Shown here: positions 18,059 to 26,883 of the stretch, piece by piece
How the letters are laid out: every line of letters starts with the position of its first letter
How positions within the stretch are numbered: position 1 is the stretch's first letter
Assembly (NCBI GenBank): GCA_021772975.1
Contig: JAJFKY010000020.1
Coordinates: forward strand, 131,559-195,558
DNA length: 64,000 nucleotides
Direction of reading: 5' to 3'
Source of the DNA: Gammaproteobacteria bacterium
Lineage (GTDB): Bacteria; Pseudomonadota; Gammaproteobacteria; Xanthomonadales; Wenzhouxiangellaceae
Notes under the pieces: generated by a model
What the model saw: the letters and a program-made list of their open reading frames with translations, nothing else
Database searches by the model: none
Told to the model about the DNA's origin: nothing
Translations under genes and position numbers: made by a program

Positions 18059-18928
18059 ATGAATCTTACAGCCAAGCATGAACCTGCCCCCGGCATTTTG
18101 GACGGCAAAGCATTGTCGCTGCAGATCCGGCAGCGGATCAAAGCGCAAATAGCCGAACATATTGCACACGATGGACAACAGCCCGGACTGGCGGTGGTGC
18201 TGGTGGGTGGCAACCCGGCTTCCAAAGTGTATGTCCGCAATAAGCATCAGGCCTGTATCGATACCGGCATATACTCCCAGCAGATTCAATTGCCCGAGAC
18301 CACCACCACCCAACAGTTGATTGACCGGGTCGATCAATTAAATGCCGATCACAGTATTCACGGAATATTGGTGCAATTGCCGTTGCCGAAGCATGTTAAC
18401 AGTCAGCAAGTGCTGGAGCGCATTGATGCCAGCAAGGATGTGGATGGATTCAATGCGATGAACATGGGCCGCCTGGTATTGCGCGATCCGGGTATCCGCC
18501 CCTGCACACCACGTGGCGTCATGGCGTTGTTGCATCATCATGGCATCGATACCAAAGGCAAACATGCGGTGGTGGTCGGCGCATCCAATATTGTCGGCCG
18601 ACCGATGGCCATGGAACTGTTATTGGATGGCGCGACGGTCACCATTTGTCATCGCTTCACGCATGACCTGCAAGAGCATGTAGAGCGCGCCGAAGTTCTG
18701 GTCTCCGCGGTGGGAATCTGCAATATTGTCGATGCCAACTGGATACCGCGTGGCTGTGTCGTGGTCGATGTTGCCATGAACCGGGACAGCAACGGGGTGC
18801 TGTGTGGTGACCTGGATGCCGAGATCGTGAAACAAAAAGCCAGCTGGTATACCCCGGTGCCAGGTGGGGTGGGGCCGATGACAGTGGCGATGCTGCTGCA
18901 GAATACGGTGGAAGCAGCGGGATTATAG
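18059..18928 (+). CDS. folD: Bifunctional methylenetetrahydrofolate dehydrogenase/cyclohydrolase FolD
   Basis: This enzyme interconverts 5,10-methylene-, methenyl- and 10-formyl-tetrahydrofolate. Signatures are VGGNPASKVYVRNKHQAC with the catalytic Lys, DGFNAMNMGRL, PCTPRGVMALL, the NADP-binding VVGASNIVGRPMAMELL, and the C-terminal PVPGGVGPMTVAMLL. The start lies 11 bases after the preceding gene, so it probably shares the der transcript. Confidence 0.97.
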   Translation: MNLTAKHEPAPGILDGKALSLQIRQRIKAQIAEHIAHDGQQPGLAVVLVGGNPASKVYVRNKHQACIDTGIYSQQIQLPETTTTQQLIDRVDQLNADHSIHGILVQLPLPKHVNSQQVLERIDASKDVDGFNAMNMGRLVLRDPGIRPCTPRGVMALLHHHGIDTKGKHAVVVGASNIVGRPMAMELLLDGATVTICHRFTHDLQEHVERAEVLVSAVGICNIVDANWIPRGCVVVDVAMNRDSNGVLCGDLDAEIVKQKASWYTPVPGGVGPMTVAMLLQNTVEAAGL

Positions 18929-18983
18929 GTTACAGTAAGCAAAGCGAATTACACGACTCCCGAAGCATGAGGACTGACTGGTG

Positions 18984-19454
18984 ATGAGTGATAAGCCGTC
19001 ATTAAATGACGTTTACTGTAAATTCGGTGAAGTTTCTGAGGCAGTGCAATTATTAGAAACTGAACTTGGTAATCTGCTGCTTTTTAGCAAGGCTATTGAA
19101 GAAAGGCTTTTTGTTCGTAAAGACAGAGATGTAGCCAAGCAAATTCTCGACAAGGTTAATAAAAGCACTCTCGGCCAATTGCTTTTACAGCTTCGAGGAA
19201 ACAACGAAGGGTTGGACAAATTAAACGATATTCTCACTATTGCAAAATTTGAGAGAAACAGACTTATTCACTCATTTTATCGGCAACATAATCTTCGTCG
19301 AAATTCAGTTACTGGTAGATTATTGATGATGCAGGATCTTGAGCTCATACACGATAAGGTTATTATGGCGTATAAAGAAGTTTCAAAGCTATCCGTGGGT
19401 TACACTGATAAAGTTAAATTAGAGGAACTTCCCACAGATTATCTACCAATATAG
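18984..19454 (+). CDS. Orphan AT-rich gene with a HEPN-like RNxxxH motif, about 156 aa
   Basis: The gene is visibly more AT-rich than its neighbours, with many AAA/ATT/TTA codons, which suggests recent acquisition. The product is predicted to be mostly helical and contains ERNRLIHSF (Arg91, Asn92, His96), the R-x4-H pattern seen in HEPN nucleases and HEPN-like toxin or abortive-infection proteins. No partner nucleotidyltransferase or antitoxin is next to it. GTG at 18981 or ATG at 18984 could be the start, with GAGG upstream. The product is not otherwise recognised; the motif alone does not prove nuclease function. Confidence 0.65.
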   Translation: MSDKPSLNDVYCKFGEVSEAVQLLETELGNLLLFSKAIEERLFVRKDRDVAKQILDKVNKSTLGQLLLQLRGNNEGLDKLNDILTIAKFERNRLIHSFYRQHNLRRNSVTGRLLMMQDLELIHDKVIMAYKEVSKLSVGYTDKVKLEELPTDYLPI

Positions 19455-19475
19455 TGAGAAGGTTTGATTAGTTTC

Positions 19476-19500
19476 GTAGGCTGGGTTAAAACCCAGCGCA
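19476..19500. repeat. Short palindromic (REP-like) repeat
   Basis: GCTGGGTT (19480-19487) and AACCCAGC (19490-19497) form an eight-base-pair stem with a two-base spacer, preceded by GTAG. It resembles GTAGG-headed palindromic repeats dispersed in proteobacterial genomes. A similar GTAGG-headed palindrome with a different stem sits at 60004-60039. Confidence 0.45.
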
Positions 19501-19530
19501 CAGCTTAGCCAATATACTCAAAACCACTCA

Positions 19531-19558
19531 ACGTTCCCATGCCTTCAGATGGGAACGT
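19531..19558. repeat. Ten-base-pair inverted repeat between convergent genes
   Basis: ACGTTCCCAT (19531-19540) and ATGGGAACGT (19549-19558) pair perfectly around an eight-base loop. It lies between two convergent genes. There is no T tract on the plus strand, so it is better called an inverted repeat than a classical terminator, though it could help end both transcripts. Confidence 0.5.
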
Positions 19559-19582
19559 AAAATAAACTAGGGAACCTCTGAG

Positions 19583-21256
19583 TTAATCATCGCCCACTTG
19601 TCCATTCGGCAACAGCCGCTTACGAACCCTTTGCTTAATCATCACTTTCTGCAAGGCTTTAATCACATCCTGGTGCGCGCGCAGTTGCCCACAGGTGCCC
19701 GCCAGATTGACCTTCTCCAGCGGATCATCGGTCATGTTGTACAACTCAAACTCCGCCGGGCCGCCTTCCGGCTGCATGATTTCGCTCTGATCCGGATTAC
19801 CGGGACTGGACCAGAAACGTGGATTGCTGAAATAGCGGGTATATTTCCATAGCTTTTTCTGACCGTGTTCATCCGGCAGATGGGTGATCACGGTTTCCAG
19901 ATGACTGGGCTCGGTGATGGGCGTATAAGGATTGCCGCGCGGGTTCACATCGGTCAGGCCTTCGCTGACTTGATCGTCGGTCATAAAATACAGTACATCA
20001 TCACCTTTGCCGTGGTTACCGCCGCTGCTGACCAGTGCGGATAAATCAGCGCCCACCAGACGATGAACTTCGGAATGGCTGGGTTGCAATTGATCCGCGG
20101 CCTGCTTTTGATCAATACCGGCCAGCCCCATCAGGGTTGGCACGATATCGATATGGCTGCTTAAGGTCTCGCTGTGGTGCTGTCCCTTATACAGCTTAGG
20201 GCTGGATACGATAAAGGGCACGTGCAGCGTTTCCTCGTAGGCGTTGTACCATTTCTGATGCATGCCGCCATGCGCGCCCAGCATATCGCCATGATCAGAG
20301 GTATACACCACGATGGTGTTGTCAAAAAAACGGGTGGATTTAAGTTTCTGATAAACCTTATGAATTTCCTGGTCCACCAGATATTGCAGGTAATAATACA
20401 ACTGGTAGTACTGCGGAATAGTGGGGTTGCGGAAAAACATTTCGCCATACTTATCAGCATAATCCTGCTGTGCCCTGGGCTTGGTGGATAAGTCTTCACA
20501 GCGGGTGGGCGGCAGCGGCAGGTTGAGGTCATTAATAAAATCAGGAAACTGATAGTTGTAGCCGAACGACAGCCAGGGCGTCCCGAAGAACACGATATCA
20601 TGCGGGTTGGTAAACGAAGCCACGGTCAGCCACGGCTGATCGCTGTCATCGGCTTCCAACGCATCCAGCAGGTGAACCACCTGATCAGCAAATCCCGGAT
20701 CGCGGTTAACGCCCATATTGGCCTGATCCGCGCCATGCGGATCAGGGCCGATCCAGCCGTCGAAACCATAATCGCTGAGTTTATTCGCGGCCTTGTACAG
20801 TTCCTGGGCACGCGGAATCGGGTTGCCCTCACTATCCGTGCTCAGCATCACATTGACACTGCCGGGCAAGACAATATCCGGGTGCGATAAATGCCATTTG
20901 CCGCGGTAAAATGTGCGGTAACCACCGGTGCGGAAGTAATCACCCAGAGTGGGCACGGTGTTGGGGTCCAGATAGAACATATCCGGGTCATACCAGGCTT
21001 TGGCCATGCCGGAAGTCTGGGTCACGCCGTGCAGGGAGGGATACTGGCCGGTATAAATACTGGTGCGGCTGGGACTGCAGGCGGTGCTGGCGGCATAATG
21101 TTTATGCAACTCCAGGCTGTTTTTGCGCAAGGCCGCGATGCCGTGTAAGTGTTCCTGACGGAATTTTTGAATGCTGGGGTCCTCATAGCTGGGCGGATAG
21201 CGTTCTTCATCGGTGGTGATGATTAAAAAATTCCATTTGTTATTGTCCGCAGGCAT
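19583..21256 (-). CDS. Sulfatase family hydrolase (Cys-type, predicted cytoplasmic)
   Basis: The 557-residue protein has the type I sulfatase fold. ITTDEERYP holds N-terminal metal ligands. Cys60 in ACSPSRTSIYTG is the residue matured to formylglycine, and TSDHGDMLGAHGG is the second metal region. There is no signal peptide, unlike most polysaccharide sulfatases, which recalls choline-sulfatase or a phosphonate monoester hydrolase-like enzyme. The substrate is uncertain. A maturation enzyme is not in this window. A clear AGGAG site precedes the ATG. It sits in an accessory patch. Confidence 0.88.
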   Translation of the reverse strand: MPADNNKWNFLIITTDEERYPPSYEDPSIQKFRQEHLHGIAALRKNSLELHKHYAASTACSPSRTSIYTGQYPSLHGVTQTSGMAKAWYDPDMFYLDPNTVPTLGDYFRTGGYRTFYRGKWHLSHPDIVLPGSVNVMLSTDSEGNPIPRAQELYKAANKLSDYGFDGWIGPDPHGADQANMGVNRDPGFADQVVHLLDALEADDSDQPWLTVASFTNPHDIVFFGTPWLSFGYNYQFPDFINDLNLPLPPTRCEDLSTKPRAQQDYADKYGEMFFRNPTIPQYYQLYYYLQYLVDQEIHKVYQKLKSTRFFDNTIVVYTSDHGDMLGAHGGMHQKWYNAYEETLHVPFIVSSPKLYKGQHHSETLSSHIDIVPTLMGLAGIDQKQAADQLQPSHSEVHRLVGADLSALVSSGGNHGKGDDVLYFMTDDQVSEGLTDVNPRGNPYTPITEPSHLETVITHLPDEHGQKKLWKYTRYFSNPRFWSSPGNPDQSEIMQPEGGPAEFELYNMTDDPLEKVNLAGTCGQLRAHQDVIKALQKVMIKQRVRKRLLPNGQVGDD

Positions 21257-21709
21257 GGTTAATGCTCTCCTGTTTTATGGTTATAGTGTGGGTGTCACGG
21301 GCGGGAATGCAGTGATTGTGGGTTGTGTTGGGGCAACTGACCGGGGGTGTTCTGGTCACGGAAAAGCCCGGCGTTAAGGCTCGGCTTGATGGCTGATGGT
21401 GTTACGGTAAGCACAGTAAACCAGCCGTCCCTGCAGTGAGTTGGCAGAGTGCTGTACGCGGAGCATGTCGCATGCAAATATCCCTAGTTTCCCTGGGCTT
21501 AGAATAGCATTCGTAATTGAGGGATGAAAGCAGCCGTGCCAGCGTGGTGCCAACCTATTACTGGGCTGATACGTTCGCATACACACAGGCGGGTGACCGC
21601 CAGATAGATCACCGCTATGGCGTCATTACTTTGTGCTAATAGACTCGGGCACCGCCATCAAGTAACGTTGACTTCCATTCAGGGAAGAATCAGGCCCCCA
21701 GGAGTTACT
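21257..21709. other. 453-base non-coding region between divergent genes
   Basis: This is the shared upstream region of the sulfatase (minus) and the carboxypeptidase-like gene (plus). I see no convincing reading frame, RNA gene or repeat in it. AGGAG at 21699-21703 is the ribosome site of the gene at 21710. Promoters are expected here but none could be picked out safely. Confidence 0.5.
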
Positions 21710-22105
21710 ATGATGTTATCGCGCATTGTCCCGGCAACTACTCGCTCGTTAAGCTGGGTGCTGCTGACTGTTGCTTTACTGGTCGCGAGTTTGACCGCTC
21801 CGGCTGCTATTGCTCAGAGCCAGACCACCACCGGCACCATCGAAGGCATGGTAACGGACCATAACGGACGCGCCTTGTCCGGCGTGACCATCACCATGAA
21901 GAATACTGCCAATGACTTTCAACGGGTATTGATCAGCGATGCACTTGGCCGTTTTCGCGGCACCTTAATGCCCTTGGGGCCATCCCGGGTCAGCGCTGAA
22001 CTTGAGGGGTTTAAGAGTTGGTTGCGCGATGGTATTCAGTTGACTGCTGAACGGACTGTCAGTCTTGGCATTGTGATGAAGGTAGCCGCCGAGGAAAACG
22101 AATAG
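21710..22105 (+). CDS. Secreted protein with a carboxypeptidase-regulatory-like domain
   Basis: ATG at 21710 with a ribosome site (AGGAG) gives 131 residues. A long Sec signal peptide ends near APAAIAQS. The remainder reads TGTIEGMVTDHNGRALSGVTITMKN and then FRGTLMPLGPSRVSAELEGF, a CarboxypepD_reg beta-sandwich like the N-terminal domain of Oar-type TonB-dependent receptors. Here the domain stands alone: no plug or barrel follows. It could be a genuine small periplasmic protein or the remains of a larger receptor. A longer frame from 21617 lacks a ribosome site. Confidence 0.7.
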   Translation: MMLSRIVPATTRSLSWVLLTVALLVASLTAPAAIAQSQTTTGTIEGMVTDHNGRALSGVTITMKNTANDFQRVLISDALGRFRGTLMPLGPSRVSAELEGFKSWLRDGIQLTAERTVSLGIVMKVAAEENE

Positions 22106-22295
22106 CCATTAAACATCGCTGACGGGCAACAACGCCCGATCAGACAACTATCCCGCAGGGATTAAGAAATTTCTCATGCTTAAGAGCATCAACCCGTAAA
22201 CCTGGAGGCATTTCCAAATGCGCCTGATTTACGCGCTGCTGGTGAGCCTGGCGCTGTATAAATCCTAGCTTGATGGTATATCAAACACTGGAGCT

Positions 22296-22377
22296 GTAGG
22301 AGCGGACCCGGCCGCGACTAAATTTCGAAATCGATATGCTCAATTCTCTGAATGGTCGCGGCCGGGTCCGCTCCTGC
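22296..22377. repeat. REP-type inverted pair (GTAGGAGCGG...CCGCGAC)
   Basis: The left arm (22296-22318) and right arm (22355-22377) are 23 bases long and complementary with one mismatch, separated by 36 bases. The head GTAGGAGC and tail CCGCGA are typical of the REP sequences widespread in Pseudomonas and Xanthomonas relatives. A relative with a different middle is at 58754-58824. Confidence 0.8.
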
Positions 22378-22401
22378 ATTTGTGGCTTAATGATCAGAGT
22401 T

Positions 22402-23265
22402 TTAAGAGTCGTTTAAAATCTGCTGCGCTTCCGCGACATCATAATCGGCCTGCGGCCATTTAAGCTGTACTTCCCGCATTGCCGCGGTAATGGTCTCGGC
22501 GATCTGCCAGCGGGCATAATCCTTATTATCCGCCGGGATCGCAAACCAGGGCGCATGAGGCTGGGTGGTGGCTGTCAGAGCGGTGTGATAAGCGCGCTGG
22601 TACTGGTCCCAGAAAGCTCGTTCATTGAGATCGGCGGCGTTGAATTTCCAGCGTTTTTGGGGTTTATTCAGACGCCGCTGGAAACGGTTCTTCTGTTCCT
22701 GTTTGGACAGGTTCAACCAGAGTTTCAGCACCATGGTGCGGCTGTTGGTCAAATGCTGTTCCAGCGCATTGATGGCGGTGAAGCGTTGCTGCCAGAAGGT
22801 TTGCATATTGGCCAGTTCCAATGGATTAGCCCCGGGATATTGGCTGCCCAGGTATTGCGGATGCACGCGTACGGTGGTGACTTCCTCGTAGTAGCTGCGG
22901 TTAAAGATGACAACTTCACCACGGGCCGGCAGGAGCCGCAGGCAACGCCATAAAAAATCATGCCTGAGCTCAAGTTTGGTGGGCCGTTTGAAGGCCTCGG
23001 CGCGGATCGCGTTGACGTTGACTTTGGCAAATACCTCCCGGATGGCGCTGTCTTTGCCGGCCGCATCGGTAGCCTGCAGGATAACCAGCAGCGCATGGCT
23101 ACGGCTGGCCTGTAAACGCTCGGTTTCTTCGGCCAGCCGGTTACGCGCTTTGCTCAGGTTTTTTTTAAAATCACCGGTGACTTCCGGTGCTGTGGGCCAA
23201 TTGGTCAGTTCAGAGTCCGGCTTTACCTGCCAGGGAGAAATAGCATCGAAATTCGGGATGGTCAT
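22402..23265 (-). CDS. ppk2: Polyphosphate kinase 2 family protein
   Basis: PPK2 enzymes move phosphate between polyphosphate and nucleotides. Visible are the Walker A-like QATDAAGKDSAI, the lid-type FNRSYYEEVTTVRVHP, and WLNLSKQEQKNRFQRRL. With 287 residues it is a single-domain form. Whether it prefers nucleoside mono- or diphosphates cannot be settled from motifs alone. It stands by itself next to a REP-type repeat at its 3' end. Confidence 0.92.
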   Translation of the reverse strand: MTIPNFDAISPWQVKPDSELTNWPTAPEVTGDFKKNLSKARNRLAEETERLQASRSHALLVILQATDAAGKDSAIREVFAKVNVNAIRAEAFKRPTKLELRHDFLWRCLRLLPARGEVVIFNRSYYEEVTTVRVHPQYLGSQYPGANPLELANMQTFWQQRFTAINALEQHLTNSRTMVLKLWLNLSKQEQKNRFQRRLNKPQKRWKFNAADLNERAFWDQYQRAYHTALTATTQPHAPWFAIPADNKDYARWQIAETITAAMREVQLKWPQADYDVAEAQQILNDS

Positions 23266-23396
23266 AAATCCGGGCCTGAATGGACAAGCCCGGCATATTA
23301 ACAGATCAGTAGCCCCTGATTGAGCCTGCCACGCTCACGTGGCCATGCGAATGTTTTAAAGGCTCGCTTCTGAATCTATCCGGTCAAGAGAAGTTC

Positions 23397-24695
23397 TCAG
23401 GCTTTTTCCAGAATGGCAGTAACGCCCATACCGCCGGCGGTACAGATGGAAATCACTCCGCGGGTGGCGGTTTTGCCTTTCTTTTGCGCCGCCAGTAATT
23501 CCGCCAGGGTGGCGACAATACGGCCCCCGGTGGCGGCGAATGGATGCCCGACCGCGACGCTGCTGCCTTTAATATTCAGCTTGCTGTCGTCGATACTGCC
23601 CATGGCCGCTTTCAGGCCCAACCGGTTTTGACAGTAGTCATCCGATTCCCAGGCTTTGAGCGTGCACAGCACCTGCGCGGCAAACGCCTCATGGATTTCA
23701 TAGAAATCAAAATCCTGCAGGCTCAGTTCCGCCTGTTGCAACATTTCCGACATCGCCACGGTGGGCGCCATCAGCAGGCCTTCATCATTGACGAAATCGA
23801 CCGCCGCACTGCGGCCGTGGGTCAGATAGGCCAGTACCGGCAGCTTGTGCTGCTCGGCATACGCTTCCGAGCACAGCATAACTGCCGAGGCGCCATCGGT
23901 TAAGGGGGTGCTGTTGGCGGCGGTCAGCGTGCCATGACCGGATTTTTTATCGAAGGCTGGTTTTAAGGTGGCCATTTTGTCCAGGCTGGTATCGGGACGG
24001 ATGTTATTGTCCCGGATCACGCCTTCAAACGGGACCACCATATCGTCAAAGAAACCTTCGTCCCAGGCTTTGGCGGCGTTCTGATGGCTGTGGAAAGCCA
24101 ATTCATCCTGCGCTACCCGGCTGATACCCCATTCGCGCGCCATGCGCTCACAGTGCTGGCCCATCGACAAGCCGGTGCGTGGTTCGCCATTGGCGGGTGC
24201 CACCGGCGCCAGCTCAGCGGGACTGAAGCCTTTGAACAGCTTCAGTTTTTCACCGAATGATTTGGCCCGGGGCAGTTTGATCAGACGCTGCGACAGTTTG
24301 CGTGACAAGGTTAATGGCGCATCGCTGGTGGTATCGGTGCCACAGGCGATAAAGCTATCAATCTGTCCGGTGGCAATTTTAGCCGCGCCGATCAGGGCAG
24401 CCTGCAGACTGGTGCCACAGGCCTGCTGCAGAGTAATGCCCGGTGTCAGTGGCGATAAATCAGTACTCAGCACGGCTTCGCGGGCCAGGTTCCAGTCTTT
24501 GCTGTGGGTGGTGACCGCACCGCCGAATACTTCATCAATCTGTTTACCTTGCAGGCCATAACGCTCCACCAGTCCTTGCAGACTGGCGGACAGCATGTCC
24601 ATATTGGTTACGTCGGCATACATCGTGTTGGAGCGACAGAAGGGTATGCGGACCCCGCCAACAATGGCGACTCTGCGGGTGGTTTGACCATTCAT
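23397..24695 (-). CDS. fadI: Acetyl-CoA acyltransferase (thiolase, FadI-like)
   Basis: This thiolase (432 aa) has the acyl-carrying Cys in QQACGTSLQA, the catalytic HEAFAAQ, GHPFAATGGR, and the second catalytic Cys in CTAGGMG. It cleaves 3-ketoacyl-CoA to acetyl-CoA plus a shortened acyl-CoA. It overlaps the end of the hydratase/dehydrogenase gene by four bases, with its ribosome site (CAGGAG) inside that gene, so the two subunits are translationally coupled. The pair resembles FadI/FadJ in lengths and order. Confidence 0.92.
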   Translation of the reverse strand: MNGQTTRRVAIVGGVRIPFCRSNTMYADVTNMDMLSASLQGLVERYGLQGKQIDEVFGGAVTTHSKDWNLAREAVLSTDLSPLTPGITLQQACGTSLQAALIGAAKIATGQIDSFIACGTDTTSDAPLTLSRKLSQRLIKLPRAKSFGEKLKLFKGFSPAELAPVAPANGEPRTGLSMGQHCERMAREWGISRVAQDELAFHSHQNAAKAWDEGFFDDMVVPFEGVIRDNNIRPDTSLDKMATLKPAFDKKSGHGTLTAANSTPLTDGASAVMLCSEAYAEQHKLPVLAYLTHGRSAAVDFVNDEGLLMAPTVAMSEMLQQAELSLQDFDFYEIHEAFAAQVLCTLKAWESDDYCQNRLGLKAAMGSIDDSKLNIKGSSVAVGHPFAATGGRIVATLAELLAAQKKGKTATRGVISICTAGGMGVTAILEKA

Positions 24696-26740
24696 GCGGC
24701 TTCTCCTGAGGCTGGTTTGCTTGAGGTATCCTGGTTGGTGTCAAGGTAATGCATGGGGCCGCCGCGGAAGGGTGCAAAGCCGGTCCCGAAGATCAGACCG
24801 GCATCCAGCAGGTCATCATTGGCGACAATCCCGTCCTTGGAGCAGGCGACGCATTCATTCAGGTAGGGTTGCAGCAGTTCGTGCGCCAGATTGTCCAGAT
24901 CGTGGCCTTCGATTTTGTCGCTGTCACGCTGTGGTTTGCCTTTTTCCCAGGTGTAAAAACCCTGACCGGACTTTTTGCCCAGTTTGCCGGCCTCCACGTA
25001 TTCCTGCAGGAATTTGGCTTTGCTGCCATCGCTGTCGATACCCACGGTCTTGATGACCGACAGTCCGACGTCCAGACCGACCGTATCCGCCAGTTCCACC
25101 GGCCCCATCGGCATTCCGAATCGGACCGCGGCTTTGTCAATGGCTTCCTTGGGCGTGCCCTGCTGGTAAAGCGCCATGGCTTTGGCCATGTAGGGCGCTA
25201 ACACCCGGTTGACCAGGAAGCCGGGGCTGGATTTGGTCGGCAGTGGGTATTTGCCGATCTGTTTGGCGAAGCTGGCGCCTTTATCCACCCATTCCTGTCC
25301 GGTCAGCTGATCGTCAAACACCACTTCCACCAGCGGCATTTTGGCCACCGGATTAAAGTAATGCAGGCCGATCAAGCGCCCTGGCTGCTTGAGCACGCTG
25401 GCCAGTTCTTTAAGCGGCAGAGCCGAGGTATTGGTGGCCAGCACGGTATGCTTCTGCAATTGCGGTTCGAGTCGCTTGAACAGCTTCTGCTTGGCTTCCA
25501 GGTTTTCAAAAATCGCTTCGATGATCACATCGGCGCGCGCGACGCCGTCGCCGCCCACATCCGGCCGCAGTCTGGCCATCGCGGCAGCCACTTTGGCCTG
25601 GCTGCGCAGTTTTTTACGAAACAGCGATTTAGCGCGCTTGAGGGCCGGCTCGATATATTTCATCTCCCGGTCCTGCAGGGTCACTTCCAGACCTTTCAGC
25701 ACGCACCAGGCGGCAATATCGCCACCCATCACGCCGGCGCCGATGACATGTACCCGATGAGCCTTGAAGTCACTGGCCTTGCCCTGTGCTTTTAATGCCT
25801 CCATCAGGCGGAACACCCGGCGCAGATTGCGCGAGGTATCCCCGATCAGCAGTTCCGGAACATTTTCGACTTCGGCCCGCAGCATGGCGGTTTTATCATC
25901 GCCGTAATCTTCCCAGGCATCGATCAGTTTATACGGTGCCGGATAATGTTCCTGGCGCGCCTTGCCGGCGGTTTTCTTGCGCATGACATTGGCCAGCATC
26001 TTACGTGCAGGGCCGGTATTGGTCAGTTTGCCAAGCATGCCCGCACCGCTGCGCTTGCGCTTGGACAACACCGCGCGGCGGGCCGCCCAGCGCAGGGTCT
26101 GATGCTTGCCCACCAGTTGTTCTATCAGTCCCATGCCTTTGGCGGCGCCGGGCCGGAGCATGCGGCCGGTGAGCATGATTTCCATGGCTTTCTGGCCGCC
26201 CATCCGCTGTGGTGAGCGTGCTGAGCCGCCAAAGCCGGGATAGATACCCAGGTTGACTTCCGGAAAACCTATCCGCGTATTGTCAGTGTTTTTGGCGATA
26301 ATCCAGTCGAAGCACAGCGCCAGTTCCAGGCCGCCACCCAGACAATAACCTTCAAACGCTACCGCGGTGGGGAAGGGCAGTTTCTCTATCCGGGTGAACA
26401 GATCATGCACCTGATTCAAAAACTGTCGGCCGGCGCTCAGATCAGTGACCTGATCAAACTCACTGACATCGGCGCCAACAATAAACTGGCTCGGTTTGCC
26501 GGACATCAGCACCAGCCCCGCCGGCGGTGACTGCTCCAGTTCGGCGACAATCTGGCCGAGTTCTTCCAGAACCTCCCGGCTGAGCGCATTGCTGGATTCA
26601 CCGGCGCGATCAATACTCAGCCAGGTGACATTATCGATATCACTGTCCAGCCGCCAGTGCCGGTAGCCGGCGGCGGCTTTGCGAGCTGTTTTTTTGGCCG
26701 CCTTCTTGTTGCTGGTTTTTTTGCTTGTGCTTGCAGTCAT
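24692..26740 (-). CDS. fadJ: Fatty-acid oxidation multifunctional subunit (FadJ-like)
   Basis: After a Lys/Ala-rich N-terminal segment (residues 1-25, KKTSNKKAAKKTARKAAA), residues about 30-220 form an enoyl-CoA hydratase domain (FVGADVSEF region, FEGYCLGGGLELALCFD). The NAD-binding 3-hydroxyacyl-CoA dehydrogenase domain begins at VHVIGAGVMGGDIAAW, with HYFNPVAKMPLVEVV and SPGFLVNRVL following. It carries out the second and third steps of beta-oxidation. The basic N-terminal tail is unusual. Growth on fatty acids or alkanes (alkB at 2.6 kb) would use it. Confidence 0.92.
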   Translation of the reverse strand: MTASTSKKTSNKKAAKKTARKAAAGYRHWRLDSDIDNVTWLSIDRAGESSNALSREVLEELGQIVAELEQSPPAGLVLMSGKPSQFIVGADVSEFDQVTDLSAGRQFLNQVHDLFTRIEKLPFPTAVAFEGYCLGGGLELALCFDWIIAKNTDNTRIGFPEVNLGIYPGFGGSARSPQRMGGQKAMEIMLTGRMLRPGAAKGMGLIEQLVGKHQTLRWAARRAVLSKRKRSGAGMLGKLTNTGPARKMLANVMRKKTAGKARQEHYPAPYKLIDAWEDYGDDKTAMLRAEVENVPELLIGDTSRNLRRVFRLMEALKAQGKASDFKAHRVHVIGAGVMGGDIAAWCVLKGLEVTLQDREMKYIEPALKRAKSLFRKKLRSQAKVAAAMARLRPDVGGDGVARADVIIEAIFENLEAKQKLFKRLEPQLQKHTVLATNTSALPLKELASVLKQPGRLIGLHYFNPVAKMPLVEVVFDDQLTGQEWVDKGASFAKQIGKYPLPTKSSPGFLVNRVLAPYMAKAMALYQQGTPKEAIDKAAVRFGMPMGPVELADTVGLDVGLSVIKTVGIDSDGSKAKFLQEYVEAGKLGKKSGQGFYTWEKGKPQRDSDKIEGHDLDNLAHELLQPYLNECVACSKDGIVANDDLLDAGLIFGTGFAPFRGGPMHYLDTNQDTSSKPASGEAA

Positions 26741-26883
26741 GTTTAGGTTTCCAGATACGGAATGGACTTAAAATCGATGCTTTAACCGCCGCCGCTGCGT
26801 GCAAACAGATTACGCTCGCGCCAGATCAGATTTAAACACCATTGCCATAAGATGTATGGGTAAATTGCCTGAGGTCAATTGTA

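Noticed and set aside
19531-19558. Classical rho-independent terminator
   Set aside because: The stem is good but no T run follows on the plus strand and only a weak one on the minus strand.
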